NCBI RefSeq assembly: GCF_003933745.1 | Contig: NZ_RSEB01000003.1 | Span: forward strand, 682,001-746,000 | Direction: 5' to 3' | Source of the DNA: Glycomyces terrestris | Lineage (GTDB): Bacteria > Actinomycetota > Actinomycetes > Mycobacteriales > Micromonosporaceae | Length of the DNA: 64,000 nt | Shown here: in pieces, positions 1 to 8,320 of the stretch | Layout of the letters: every line of letters starts with the position of its first letter | Position numbering within the stretch: position 1 is the stretch's first letter | Position numbers and translations under genes: made by a program | The notes under the pieces: model-generated | Told to the model about the DNA's origin: nothing | The model's database searches: none | What the model saw: the letters and a program-made list of their open reading frames with translations, nothing else

Positions 1-1299
1 CCAGATGAGGCCGGCGACGGCGAGCGCGAGGACGGTGAAGCCGACCAGGAGCGTCTGCTCGGGCGGCCACGTCAGTTCGGCGCGGGCGGCCTCGTGCGCC
101 GCGCCCCACAGGCGCGACTCCTCGGGCGCGATGATGAAGCTCTGCCAGCTGGGGCTGAAGAACTGCACGTAGTCCCAGCTGCGCACCGTCTCCGGGTACG
201 CCTGCGCGACCGAGGCGTGGCGGTCGGCGATCCACAGGACGCCGAGGCTGAACACGGTGCCGCCGGCGCCGTCGGCGGCGACGGTGCGCCAGGTGAGCGC
301 GGGCCGCTTCACGAGCCAGGTGAGGCCGACGACGACGGCGATCGCGAGCATGAGGTACACGAACGTGAGGCCGAGCGCGACGCCGATCGAGAACTGCCAC
401 AGGGCGACCAGCCAGCCCGCGAGGATCCAGCCGGGGCGCTGGCGCTCGGGTCTGAAGCCGCCGCGCAGGGACCAGCCGTGGCCGCGGGCGAGCATCGCCA
501 GGGAGAGGGCGATGGCGCCGGAGGAGAGGACGTTCAGGTGCCCGAGGTGGGCGAGTTTCCAAGGGGCGTAGGCGAAGGCGGCGGCGCCGACGGCGGAGCC
601 GGCGACGCGGGCGCCGAGCTGGCGCAGCAGGGCGTAGCCGCCGAGGAAGGCGAGGGCGAAGGTGGCGATGAAGAGGACGTTGTAGACGGCGAGGTTGCTG
701 GGGCCGTCGACGGCGAGGAGGGCGGCGGGGGCGTAGCCGAAGAGGGTGTCGGTGAACAGGAACGAGTCGGGGTTGGGCCAGAAGCTGTTGGTGGTCCAGA
801 TGCCCTGCGGGTCGCCGCGCAGCGACTCGCCGAGCCAGGCGAGCGTGTACGCCTGGAGGAGCGGGTCGCCGAGGTCGTGGGGGATGGCAGTGGTGAGGTT
901 CTTGGCGAGGGGCCAGGTCATGGCGACGGCGAGGAGGGCGCTGAACAGCGCGGCGAGGGTCCACTCGGAGCGGGCGGCGCGGGCGGCCAGGCGGCCGGCG
1001 CGGCGCAACCGGCCGGGCGGGGCCGCCGCGGGGGCGGGGGTCGCTCCGGCGGCGAAGCGCCGCCAGCGCTCGTGGTCCTCGGGGGCGTCCTCGTCCTCGG
1101 CGGCGGCGTCGGGGCCGGTCTGCTGCTTCCCGGGTTCGGTCGGCGGCCGTTCGGGATCGGTGCCGGACGGCGCCTCGTGTGCGGGGTCGGCGTCCGGCCC
1201 GGGCCGAGTGCCGGTCCCGGCCGTGGTCGGCGCGGCGGCCTGGGGCTCGCGCCCGTCGCCGTCGTCGGGCTCGGTGGAGTCGCGCTCGGTGATCGCCAT
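1..1299 (-). CDS. Polytopic membrane protein, GT-C glycosyltransferase-like, 3' end outside window
   Basis: An open frame runs from an ATG at 1299 to the window edge, giving 433 visible residues and no stop, so the protein is truncated by the window. The first ~115 residues are a cytoplasmic tail rich in Pro, Ala and acidic residues. From about residue 120 hydrophobic helices begin, and an Asp-rich loop containing HDLGDPLLQAYTLAW follows the first helix, then several more helices. An acidic loop after helix 1 with a GDP-containing motif is typical of GT-C fold lipid-linked-sugar transferases and related uncharacterised membrane proteins. The enzyme activity is inferred from this layout only. 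No strong Shine-Dalgarno is seen before the ATG, and the plus-strand frames over the same region are shadows. Confidence 0.72.
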   Translation of the reverse strand, partial: MAITERDSTEPDDGDGREPQAAAPTTAGTGTRPGPDADPAHEAPSGTDPERPPTEPGKQQTGPDAAAEDEDAPEDHERWRRFAAGATPAPAAAPPGRLRRAGRLAARAARSEWTLAALFSALLAVAMTWPLAKNLTTAIPHDLGDPLLQAYTLAWLGESLRGDPQGIWTTNSFWPNPDSFLFTDTLFGYAPAALLAVDGPSNLAVYNVLFIATFALAFLGGYALLRQLGARVAGSAVGAAAFAYAPWKLAHLGHLNVLSSGAIALSLAMLARGHGWSLRGGFRPERQRPGWILAGWLVALWQFSIGVALGLTFVYLMLAIAVVVGLTWLVKRPALTWRTVAADGAGGTVFSLGVLWIADRHASVAQAYPETVRSWDYVQFFSPSWQSFIIAPEESRLWGAAHEAARAELTWPPEQTLLVGFTVLALAVAGLIW

Positions 1300-1512
1300 G
1301 GGGTTCCCGCGGTCTCGGCTCGGTGCTGTCTCAGGGCACATCCTACGGACGGTCGCGTTCCGGTGGTCGAGCGCATGAGGACCGTGCGCGAATCGGATGG
1401 GGGCCGGGCCGTCACCTTTCGGCCGCCGGTTCGTTGAACGGGGTTGAGACCTGATTCCCGCGGTGGATCGGGTCGGTACCCACGACGGAATCGCGGTTGG
1501 AGAGACGCAGGC

Positions 1513-2421
1513 ATGGGAAGACACACCACGAAGCTCGGTCAGCAGTCCCGGGCTCAGACGCGTCCCCCACTGCCGTACCCGGTGAACGACGGCCGGGTGG
1601 CCCCGGCGATCCAGGAGGCCATGGACCGGCGCGCGCAGCGCCGGCGCTCGCGCCTGGCGGCGCTCTCGGCAGCGGCGGTGCTGGCGGCGGGCGGGGCGGC
1701 CGGGATGAGCATGGCCACGGCCGAGGAGCCCGAGGCGGGCACCGGCAGCGAGATCGTCTTCAGCGGCGACTGCGGCACGCTCGGCCTGCTGTCGGCCTCC
1801 TCGATCCCCGACGCCTCGGAGCTGACGGTCGAGGAGGGCTCCCAGGTGCGGTACACGAACCGCTTGGGCGCCAACGCGGAACTGCACGTGGGCGACGAGG
1901 TCTACGACATCTCCGACGGCTCGACCCAGGTGTTCGAGATGAACCGGTCGGCCGAGGTCGCGATGGTCCCGCAGTGCCACGGCCTGTTCGCCGAGTACGA
2001 CTCGGCCCAGGTGCACGTGGTCGAGGCGCAGGCCGACGATCAGCCGGGCGAGCACGAGTCCGGCTCCGGGCCCGACGAGCACGAGCTGCCCGCGCCCGAC
2101 GGGGACGAGGGCGGCGACACGAGCGCCGACGGCGCGCCCGCCGGCGACGACGCCGCGGCCCAGCAGGGCCCGGACGCGGAGGCGCCCGCCGAGGACGAGG
2201 CCGAGGCGCCCGTCGAGGACGACGTGAACGCGTTCGGCGAGCCCGGCCTCGACGACGGCGCGGGCTTCGACCCGGCCGCGGAGGAGGATGTCGTGGCGGT
2301 CGACCCGAAGGCCGTCGCCGACGGCGCGAACGGCCTCCTGGCCCTGGTCGCGATCATCTGCCTGGTCGGCGTGGCCGCCGCCGTGACGCGCACCCTCCTC
2401 AAGCAGCGGGCGACGGCATGA
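1513..2421 (+). CDS. Secreted, membrane-anchored protein with acidic stalk
   Basis: A 302-residue protein starts at the ATG at 1513, chosen because GGAGAG lies about 8 bases upstream. Residues ~45-70 form a hydrophobic signal segment (AALSAAAVLAAGGAAG). A compact domain of ~95 residues follows, with two Cys (in SGDCGTLGLLSA and VPQCHGLF) and a beta-rich pattern resembling cupredoxin-like cell-surface proteins of actinobacteria. Next comes ~90 residues dominated by Asp, Glu, Pro, Ala and Gly, and then a C-terminal helix (LLALVAIICLVGVAAAV) with basic residues behind it. The predicted topology is an extracellular domain on a flexible acidic stalk held by a C-terminal membrane anchor. The function is unknown, and the cupredoxin resemblance is a guess because no full copper-ligand set is visible. 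Confidence 0.75.
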   Translation: MGRHTTKLGQQSRAQTRPPLPYPVNDGRVAPAIQEAMDRRAQRRRSRLAALSAAAVLAAGGAAGMSMATAEEPEAGTGSEIVFSGDCGTLGLLSASSIPDASELTVEEGSQVRYTNRLGANAELHVGDEVYDISDGSTQVFEMNRSAEVAMVPQCHGLFAEYDSAQVHVVEAQADDQPGEHESGSGPDEHELPAPDGDEGGDTSADGAPAGDDAAAQQGPDAEAPAEDEAEAPVEDDVNAFGEPGLDDGAGFDPAAEEDVVAVDPKAVADGANGLLALVAIICLVGVAAAVTRTLLKQRATA

Positions 2422-2690
2422 CGGCCGCCGTCCTCCAGGCCCCGGCGCCGCAGTCGGCCGCCGCGGCAGGTCCCGCGCACGCCCCGTCCCGGCAGCTCCA
2501 CGGCGCGCAGGCGCCGGCGTGGGTGCCGAGCGGGCGGGTGCGGAACCGCCGCGAACGGCAGCGGGCGGCCCGGTGTTTCACCGGCCCCGATCCGGTCCGC
2601 CGCCCGCGGCGGCCGGAGCCGTCGAAGGCGAGTCCTGCGACGGCGCTGCTCCCAGGGCAGTCGAGGCGCGGCACGGTGGAGTCTCCGTGA
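2418..2690 (+). CDS. Possible small basic protein, start overlapping the preceding stop
   Basis: An ATGA overlap at 2418-2421 joins this 90-codon frame to the preceding gene, which suggests translational coupling. The product would be rich in Ala, Pro and Arg, with one Cys and no recognisable domain or membrane segment. Codon third positions are GC-rich, but in this genome that is also true of many non-coding frames, so coding status is doubtful. I do not recognise a family. Confidence 0.25.
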   Translation: MTAAVLQAPAPQSAAAAGPAHAPSRQLHGAQAPAWVPSGRVRNRRERQRAARCFTGPDPVRRPRRPEPSKASPATALLPGQSRRGTVESP

Positions 2691-2808
2691 GGCACTGCGG
2701 CCCGGGCACTCGTTGATGGTCATTTCCTCCCCAGGTCCCACTCCGAACGCCCGGACCAGTGCCTCACGGCCCGCCTGAGACACATCCGAACAGCGCGATC
2801 CGCACGCA

Positions 2809-2833
2809 GCGCCCGCTCCCGCAGCGGGCGCTT
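2809..2833 (+). terminator. Hairpin terminator
   Basis: AGCGCCCGCT (2809-2818) and AGCGGGCGCT (2824-2833) form a perfect 10-bp stem with a 5-base loop, followed by TTCGTC. The U-tract is weak, as is usual in this high-GC genome. Confidence 0.55.
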
Positions 2834-2995
2834 CGTCATGCCCCGTCCCGTTCCCGCGGGGCGGGCGTGACGAGGGACGCTGGCCGGGGCGCGAGTTGCG
2901 AGGGACGATTGAAGGCCCGGCGCCGGGGGACCGGAGTCCGCGCGGGCGCGCACGCACCGATGCGCAACCGTTACGGAACTCTCGAATGACCCTGC

Positions 2996-3025
2996 TTGTG
3001 GTCGCTTCGGCGGCTGCTTTAGCGT
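2996..3025 (+). promoter_or_regulatory. Sigma-70-like promoter for the serine hydrolase
   Basis: TTGTGG (2996-3001) and TAGCGT (3020-3025) are separated by 18 bases and lie ~55 bases before the GTG at 3081. The -10 fits the actinobacterial TANNNT consensus. Confidence 0.4.
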
Positions 3026-3080
3026 GGGCCGCAGCAATTCATCCACACCCCCCGCGTCTCGAAGAGTCAGGTTCCCAGCA

Positions 3081-4052
3081 GTGACCTCCAAACACGCCGC
3101 CTCGCGGCGGCTCTGGCCCTACCTCGCCGTCCCCGGCCTCGCCGTGGTCGTGGCGGCCGTGATCTTCATCGTGGGCTCCGGCCGGGACGACGGCGGCTCC
3201 GGCGGGTCCTCCGACGAGAGCCTCCCCGGCTCCCAGGCCGACGACCTGTCGAGCTCCTCCCTCCAGCCCTCGGAGGAGGAGCTGCGCGAGGCCGCGCAGG
3301 CCCAGCTCCAGACCGCGCTCGACGAGGCCGTCGCCGCGTACCTGGAAGCAGAGGACGACGAGAACTTCTACGCGGCGGTCGCCGTGGACGACGGCGAGTT
3401 CCAGCTCGACTACGACGGCGAGACCCAGTACGACACCGCCTCGGTGGTGAAGGTCGAGATCCTCGCGATGATGCTCGAGGAGTACGGGACCCTCGACCAG
3501 GTCCCCGGCTGGCTCCTCGACAGCGCCGACAAGATGATCCGCGAATCGGACAACGACGCGACGAACGACGTCCTCTACGGCGGCACCTGGGACGACGGGC
3601 ACGACGCGATCCGCCAGGCGCACATCGACTTCGGGCTGGCGAACACCAACCCGAACGAGACCGAGCAGTGGGGCAAGACCCAGACGACCGCGGTCGACCA
3701 GCTGCGGGTGCTCGAGATCGCGCTGTTCGAGGACGCGGGCGTCCTCGACGCCGAGCAGACCGAGTACGCGCGCTCGCTCATGGGCGACCTCGCCGGCTTC
3801 CAGGAGTGGGGCGTGTCCGCGGCCGCCGCCGACGGCGAGACCGTGTGGATGAAGAACGGCTGGGACACGCGCGACGCCATGGGCGGCGAGTGGGTCGTCA
3901 ACTCCATCGGCGTCATCGCCGGCGACACCGACGCCCCCATCGAGATCGCGATCCTCACCGGCGGCTCGGCCTCCCACGAGGAGGGCGTCGAACGCGTCGA
4001 GGCGCTCGCCGAGATCGTGCGCGGCATCGTCGACACCGACCCGTACGCCTAG
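3081..4052 (+). CDS. Membrane-anchored class A beta-lactamase-like serine hydrolase
   Basis: A 323-residue protein from a GTG at 3081; an in-frame start at 3024 exists but would put the promoter-like elements inside the gene. Residues ~12-33 form one N-terminal transmembrane helix, followed by a Gly/Ser/Asp linker. The catalytic domain carries the class A beta-lactamase/PBP motifs in order: S121-V-V-K124, S156-D157-N158 and K258-N-G260. These mark the acyl-enzyme serine and its partners on the outer face of the membrane. The family (beta-lactamase class A catalytic domain) includes true lactamases and enzymes of unknown substrate. The KNG in place of KTG/KSG and the genomic setting do not show which substrate is used. 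Confidence 0.82.
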   Translation: MTSKHAASRRLWPYLAVPGLAVVVAAVIFIVGSGRDDGGSGGSSDESLPGSQADDLSSSSLQPSEEELREAAQAQLQTALDEAVAAYLEAEDDENFYAAVAVDDGEFQLDYDGETQYDTASVVKVEILAMMLEEYGTLDQVPGWLLDSADKMIRESDNDATNDVLYGGTWDDGHDAIRQAHIDFGLANTNPNETEQWGKTQTTAVDQLRVLEIALFEDAGVLDAEQTEYARSLMGDLAGFQEWGVSAAAADGETVWMKNGWDTRDAMGGEWVVNSIGVIAGDTDAPIEIAILTGGSASHEEGVERVEALAEIVRGIVDTDPYA

Positions 4053-4124
4053 ACCCGCCCCCGCACCCCGCACTTCCTATAGGATCCGCGCTGCTCCGCG
4101 GGGCGGGGGCGCGGACCGGTGAGC

Positions 4125-4130
4125 GACAAT
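4125..4130 (+). promoter_or_regulatory. -10-like hexamer placed for leaderless transcription
   Basis: GACAAT lies exactly 6 bases before the ATG at 4137, so a transcript would begin at or next to the start codon. No clear -35 is seen. Confidence 0.4.
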
Positions 4131-4136
4131 CGGGGC

Positions 4137-5495
4137 ATGAGCGAACTGATCTCCGCCCTCCTGGCGGCGGGCCTGGAGCCCGCGACCGACCCGGACGTCC
4201 TGGCCGCGCACTCGGTGGACCACGCCGGGCTGGTGCCGGCCGGGCGGGCGGCCGCGCTGGTGCGGGCCCGCTCGACCGCGGAGGTCAGCGCCGCCGTCGC
4301 GGTCTGCGCGGAGCTCGCCGTCCCCGTCGTCCCGCAGGGGGCCCGCACGGGCCTCGCGGGCGCGGCCACGGCCGTCGACGGGGCGCTCCTGCTCGACGTC
4401 TCCGGCATGGACCGGATCCTCGAGGTCGACCCGGTCGACCGGCTCGCGGTGGTGCAGCCCGGCGTCCTGAACGCCGCGATCTCCCAGGCCGCCAAGGAGT
4501 CCGGGCTGCGGTACAGCCCCGACCCCGGGTCGTGGCAGATCTCCACGATCGGCGGGAACATCGCCACCGCCGCCGGCGGCATGTGCTGCGTCAAGTACGG
4601 CACCACGCCCGAGTACGTGCTCGGCCTCGAAGTGGTGCTCGCCTCCGGCGAGGTCATGCGGTGCGGGCGCCGCACCGCGAAGGGCGTCGCCGGGTACGAC
4701 CTGGTGCGGCTCTTCTGCGGCTCCGAGGGGACGCTCGGCATCATCACCGAGGCCACCGTGAAGCTCTCGCCGGTCCCCGCGCAGCGGCTCACGCTCGCCG
4801 CGGTCTTCGCCACGACCGCCGACGCCGGGCGCGCCGTCACCGCGATCATGGCCGCCGGGAAGCAGCCGAGCCTGCTCGAACTCATCGACAACGTCCACCT
4901 CCGGGCCCTGGAAGCCCTGCGGCCCATGGGACTCCCGACCGAGGCGGCCGCGCTCCTGCTCGTCGCCGCCGACACCGACCCCGAGGCCGAGCTCATCGCG
5001 ATCGAGGCGCTGTGCGCCGGGGCCGGGGCGACCGAGGTGTACCGGGCGACCGACGCCGAGGAGGCCGACGCGCTCCTCGAATCGCGCCGGAACGCCTACC
5101 ACGCCATGGAGAAGCTCGGGACCGTCCTCGTCGACGACGTCGCGGTCCCGCGCGCCCGCCTGGCCGAGGCGCTCGACGGCGTGCAGGCCGCCGCCGCGCG
5201 GCACGGCGTCGCCATCGGCGTCATCGCGCACGCCGGGGACGGGAACCTGCACCCGAACATCATCGTGCACCCCGAGGACCCCGCGTCCCTGGCGGCGGGC
5301 CGGGCCGCGTTCGACGAGATCCTGGAGATGGCACTCGCCATGGGCGGCACCATCACCGGTGAGCACGGGGTCGGAATGCTCAAGCGCGACTGGCTCGCCA
5401 GAGAGGTCGACCCGGTGAATCTGGCGGTGCAGCGGCGGCTGAAAGCGGCGCTCGACCCGCTCGGCATCCTCAATCCGGGGAAGGTCCTCGCCTGA
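4137..5495 (+). CDS. FAD-linked oxidase, glycolate oxidase (GlcD)-like
   Basis: A 452-residue flavoprotein of the VAO/PCMH family with a C-terminal FAD-oxidase domain. The N-terminal half holds the FAD-binding motifs, including VPVVPQGARTGLAGAA and PDPGSWQISTIGGNIAT. The C-terminal part contains GDGNLHPNI and TGEHGVGMLKRDWL, the hallmark histidine-bearing segments of GlcD and D-lactate dehydrogenases, and ends in LGILNPGKVL. It should oxidise a 2-hydroxy acid such as glycolate or D-lactate in the cytoplasm; the exact substrate is not readable. The start at 4137 was preferred over a GTG at 4119 because GACAAT sits 6 bases upstream. No GlcE/GlcF partners are nearby. Confidence 0.88.
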   Translation: MSELISALLAAGLEPATDPDVLAAHSVDHAGLVPAGRAAALVRARSTAEVSAAVAVCAELAVPVVPQGARTGLAGAATAVDGALLLDVSGMDRILEVDPVDRLAVVQPGVLNAAISQAAKESGLRYSPDPGSWQISTIGGNIATAAGGMCCVKYGTTPEYVLGLEVVLASGEVMRCGRRTAKGVAGYDLVRLFCGSEGTLGIITEATVKLSPVPAQRLTLAAVFATTADAGRAVTAIMAAGKQPSLLELIDNVHLRALEALRPMGLPTEAAALLLVAADTDPEAELIAIEALCAGAGATEVYRATDAEEADALLESRRNAYHAMEKLGTVLVDDVAVPRARLAEALDGVQAAAARHGVAIGVIAHAGDGNLHPNIIVHPEDPASLAAGRAAFDEILEMALAMGGTITGEHGVGMLKRDWLAREVDPVNLAVQRRLKAALDPLGILNPGKVLA

Positions 5496-5867
5496 ATGGG
5501 GGGCGGCGTCTGCGCTGGCGGGACGGGCCGGGGGCCCATTGGGACGCGCACTGCGGCCGCGCACAGCGATTGCGGCCGATACGGTTTCGTGTCTTTCCCG
5601 TTACTCGTTAATGGGGCCGCAGCGCTTGCCCATTCGCTGCGGCCCCGATAAAGTGGAGGAGCTCCACTTTTCATTGGCACCGGTAGGGCTGTGCCCGATT
5701 GCCCTTACCGGCTTTGTGCCCCCGGATTGTTCCGTGCCTCCCGGAAGACTGCCCATGTCCGTCCGTTCGGCTTGTCGGCGTGACCGGAACACTCATTACT
5801 ATGAGGACCGTCTCTGAGCGGAGCCTGTGGCGAGCCTGGGAAGAACCTGGGAAACGATGCCCAACCG
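5496..5867. other. Convergent intergenic region
   Basis: This 372-base gap lies between the glycolate oxidase and pabC stops. It holds a strong hairpin at 5613-5646 and an AT-richer tail with a 15-base palindrome GTGGAGGAGCTCCAC at 5652-5666. A 92-codon frame at 5539-5817 has no recognisable product and runs through the hairpin, so I do not call it. Confidence 0.45.
5613..5646. terminator. Bidirectional hairpin terminator
   Basis: GGGGCCGCAGCG (5613-5624) pairs perfectly with CGCTGCGGCCCC (5635-5646) around a 10-base loop. It sits between two convergent genes, so it could serve both. Confidence 0.6.
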
Positions 5868-6722
5868 TTACGAAGGCACCTCGAATCCGGCGAGTTTGTC
5901 CAGCTCAGCCGTGATGTCCGGGCGCTGAGCGACCGACTCCCCGTCGATCTGAGTGATGAAGGCCACACCTCGCACGGACGAGCTGAGCCACGCCGCCTCC
6001 GCGTTCTTCAAGTCCCCCACCGCGATCAGCTTCTCCGCGGTCTTCAGGCCCGCCTTCGGGGCCTGCTCCAGCAGGTACGCGCTCGTCGTCCCCGGGAGGA
6101 TGCCGGCCGAGGTCGGCGTCGTGCAGATCGTGTCGCCCTCCAGCCACAGCAGCGAGGACGTCGGCCCCTCCAGGGCGAAGCCGTCGGCCGAGACCCACAG
6201 GGCGTCGTCGGCGCCCTGCGCCTTCGCCCAGCGGGTGACCGCCATCATCGACGCGTACGACAGCGCCTTGACCCCGCCTAGAAGCCACGGGGCGTCGCCC
6301 CGCGCATCGGCATTCACCCCCAGGGTCGCCGTGGCGATCCGCAGCCCGTCGCGGCGCGGCAGGATGCGCTCGCGCGGAACGGGGTCGACCGTGGCGTAGA
6401 CCGTCGGCGGGCCGCCGGCCTCGCGGCCGCGGGTGGCGACCAGGCGCAGCGCGCCCTCGCCCTCGGCCCGCTCGCGCCACGCGACCAGCGCCTGCTCGGC
6501 CAGCTCGGCCAGCTCGGCCTTCGGCGGCAGCTCGAACTCCATCCGGCGCGCCGAGTTCGCCATGCGGTCGAGGTGCTCGGAGAGCAGGAACGCGGCCCCG
6601 CCGCGGACGTTGATCGTCTCGAAGACGCCGTCGCCCCGGAGGACCCCGAGGTCGTCGGCGCACAGGAGCGGCGCGTCGGAGTCGACGACGCCGCGGTGCA
6701 GTACTGCGGTTACTAGTGCCAT
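5868..6722 (-). CDS. pabC: Aminodeoxychorismate lyase-like class IV aminotransferase
   Basis: A 284-residue PLP enzyme of the branched-chain aminotransferase/ADC lyase fold. The likely PLP lysine is in GGVKALSYAS. The N-terminal DDLGVLRGDGVFETI and C-terminal EGPTSSLLWL plus GILPGTTSAYLL segments are typical of the family. ADC lyase converts 4-amino-4-deoxychorismate to p-aminobenzoate for folate; D-amino acid transaminases share the fold, so the precise reaction is an inference. The start at 6722 is set by CACAAT 6 bases upstream. It is divergent from fur and its 63-base spacer must hold both promoters. The next-door YgfZ is also folate-related. Confidence 0.8.
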   Translation of the reverse strand: MALVTAVLHRGVVDSDAPLLCADDLGVLRGDGVFETINVRGGAAFLLSEHLDRMANSARRMEFELPPKAELAELAEQALVAWRERAEGEGALRLVATRGREAGGPPTVYATVDPVPRERILPRRDGLRIATATLGVNADARGDAPWLLGGVKALSYASMMAVTRWAKAQGADDALWVSADGFALEGPTSSLLWLEGDTICTTPTSAGILPGTTSAYLLEQAPKAGLKTAEKLIAVGDLKNAEAAWLSSSVRGVAFITQIDGESVAQRPDITAELDKLAGFEVPS

Positions 6723-6728
6723 GCGCTC

Positions 6729-6734
6729 ATTGTG
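6729..6734 (-). promoter_or_regulatory. -10-like hexamer for leaderless pabC
   Basis: On the minus strand CACAAT lies exactly 6 bases upstream of the pabC ATG at 6722. Confidence 0.4.
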
Positions 6735-6773
6735 CTCCCCGCGGCGGCGCGATCCGACGAGCGCCCGGCGCAG

Positions 6774-6779
6774 TACCAT
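6774..6779 (+). promoter_or_regulatory. -10-like hexamer for leaderless fur-family gene
   Basis: TACCAT matches TANNNT and lies exactly 6 bases upstream of the ATG at 6786. Confidence 0.45.
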
Positions 6780-6785
6780 GCAGTC

Positions 6786-7226
6786 ATGCCCACCGAAGCC
6801 GAGGCCGAGACCGAACTGGCGGCGGTGCTGCGCTCCAGGGGCCTGCGCATGACCGCGCAGCGGCAGCTGGTCCTGGAGGCGGTCCGCGCGCTCGGGCACG
6901 CGACCCCCGAGCGCATCCACGAGCGCATCCGCGGCCAGGTCGAAGGCGTGAACATCACCACCGTCTACCGCACCCTCGACCTCCTCGAAGAGCTCCAGCT
7001 CGTCTCCCACACCCACCTCTCCCACGGCGCCCCCACCTACCACCTGTCCGGCGACCGCGGCCACGCCCACCTGGTGTGCCACCGCTGCGGCCGGATCACC
7101 GAAGTCGACCCCTCCCTGTTCGCCAACGCCCGCAAGGAGGTCGCCGACGCCACCGGATTCGTCATGGACGTCGGCCACGTCGCCCTGTTCGGCACCTGCT
7201 CGGAATGCCTGGAGAAGCACGCATGA
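6786..7226 (+). CDS. Fur-family metal-responsive repressor
   Basis: A 146-residue regulator with the winged-helix DNA-binding region in the first ~85 residues (GLRMTAQRQLVLEAV, then NITTVYRTLDLLEEL) and a C-terminal metal-binding dimerisation domain. The structural zinc site is visible as C98-x2-C101 and C138-x2-C141, and His residues at HTHLSHG and RGHAHLVCH suit regulatory metal binding. The metal (Fe, Zn, Ni or peroxide sensing) cannot be assigned by eye; a nickel-responsive Nur-type role is possible. The stop overlaps the ygfZ ATG by ATGA, so the two genes are translationally coupled. Confidence 0.88.
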   Translation: MPTEAEAETELAAVLRSRGLRMTAQRQLVLEAVRALGHATPERIHERIRGQVEGVNITTVYRTLDLLEELQLVSHTHLSHGAPTYHLSGDRGHAHLVCHRCGRITEVDPSLFANARKEVADATGFVMDVGHVALFGTCSECLEKHA

Positions 7227-8299
7227 CCACGATCGCACCGTCCCCGCTCCTGCACGCCCCCGGCGCCGTCGCCACCGCCGACGGCCGCACCGCCTGGCAC
7301 TACGGCGGGCCGCTCAAGGAGCAGAAGGCCGCGTTCGAGTCCGGGGCCCTGTTCGACCGGTCCGACCGCGACGTCATCTCGGTCACCGGCGAGGCCCGCC
7401 TCACCTGGCTGCACTCGCTCTCCACCCAGCACCTGACGAGCCTGAAGCCGCACGAGGGCACCGAGACGCTCATCCTCTCCCCGACCGGGCGCGTCGAGCA
7501 CCACGCGAACGTCTACGACGACGGCGCCACCACCTGGCTCGACACCGAGCCCGGCCGCGGCGAGGCGCTGCTGAAGTACCTGGAGCTCATGAAGTTCCGC
7601 ACCGAGGTCGAGATCAAGGACGAGACCGCCGAGTGGGCCCTGGTCACCACCACCGGCCTCGTCGCCGCCGAGGACGAGTCCGACCACCCGCTCGCCCGCG
7701 CGCCCGAGCGCCAGCCGGTGCCCGTCGCCAAGTTCGCGTCCAAGGACCTCCTCGCCGTGCCCACCGCCGTCCACCCCGGCGCCCCCGAGGACGCCGGCTG
7801 GAGCCGCCGCACCGACGCCCTCCGGCCCGGCACCTACGACCGGCTGCTCCCGCGCGCCGACCTCGGCCGCCACCTCGAAGGCCCGCACCGGATCGCCCTC
7901 GCCGGCACCTGGGCGTGGGACGCCCTCCGGATCGCCGCCGGCCTGCCCCGCTTCGGGATCGACACCGACGAGAAGACCGTGCCGCACGAGGTCGCGCACT
8001 GGCTCGCCGCCGCCGTCCACCTCGACAAGGGCTGCTACCGCGGCCAGGAGACCGTCGCGAAGGTGCACCACTTGGGACAGTCGCCGCGGCGCCTCGTCAT
8101 GCTCCACCTCGACGGCACCGACGAGCACCCGCCCGCGCACGGCACCCCGGTCTCCTTGGACGGCAAGGAGGTCGGCCACATCGGCTCGGCCGTGCAGCAC
8201 TACGAGCTGGGCCAGATCGCGCTCGCCGTGGTCAAGCGCTCGGCCGTCGCCGACCCGGACGTGCGCCTCATCACGGGCGATCAGGCCGCGAGCCTCTAG
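7223..8299 (+). CDS. ygfZ: YgfZ/GcvT-like folate-binding protein
   Basis: A 358-residue protein with the YgfZ signature KGCYRGQE, including C271, and a GcvT-like N-terminal fold. YgfZ proteins bind tetrahydrofolate and help build or repair Fe-S clusters in the cytoplasm. The ATG at 7223 overlaps the stop of the Fur-family gene by four bases. Location beside pabC (p-aminobenzoate) suggests a small folate-themed cluster, an inference from context. Confidence 0.87.
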   Translation: MTTIAPSPLLHAPGAVATADGRTAWHYGGPLKEQKAAFESGALFDRSDRDVISVTGEARLTWLHSLSTQHLTSLKPHEGTETLILSPTGRVEHHANVYDDGATTWLDTEPGRGEALLKYLELMKFRTEVEIKDETAEWALVTTTGLVAAEDESDHPLARAPERQPVPVAKFASKDLLAVPTAVHPGAPEDAGWSRRTDALRPGTYDRLLPRADLGRHLEGPHRIALAGTWAWDALRIAAGLPRFGIDTDEKTVPHEVAHWLAAAVHLDKGCYRGQETVAKVHHLGQSPRRLVMLHLDGTDEHPPAHGTPVSLDGKEVGHIGSAVQHYELGQIALAVVKRSAVADPDVRLITGDQAASL

Positions 8300-8308
8300 C
8301 CGCCCGGC

Positions 8309-8314
8309 TAGCCT
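8309..8314 (+). promoter_or_regulatory. -10-like hexamer for leaderless asparaginase gene
   Basis: TAGCCT matches TANNNT and lies exactly 6 bases before the ATG at 8321. Confidence 0.45.
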
Positions 8315-8320
8315 CGCAGT

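Larger units (their letters stand above)
2691..3080. other. Intergenic stretch with terminator and promoter-like elements
   Basis: This ~390-base stretch separates the anchored protein from the beta-lactamase-like gene. It holds a stable hairpin at 2809-2833 and a promoter-like pair at 2996-3025, both listed separately. The short frames across it have no recognisable product. Confidence 0.5.

Noticed and set aside
94-1437. A 447-codon plus-strand frame at the window start
   Set aside because: It is rich in Gly/Glu/Ala and antisense to a membrane protein with clear helices and a glycosyltransferase-like loop.
5539-5817. A 92-codon frame in the glcD-pabC gap
   Set aside because: It runs through a strong terminator hairpin and has no recognisable product or ribosome site.
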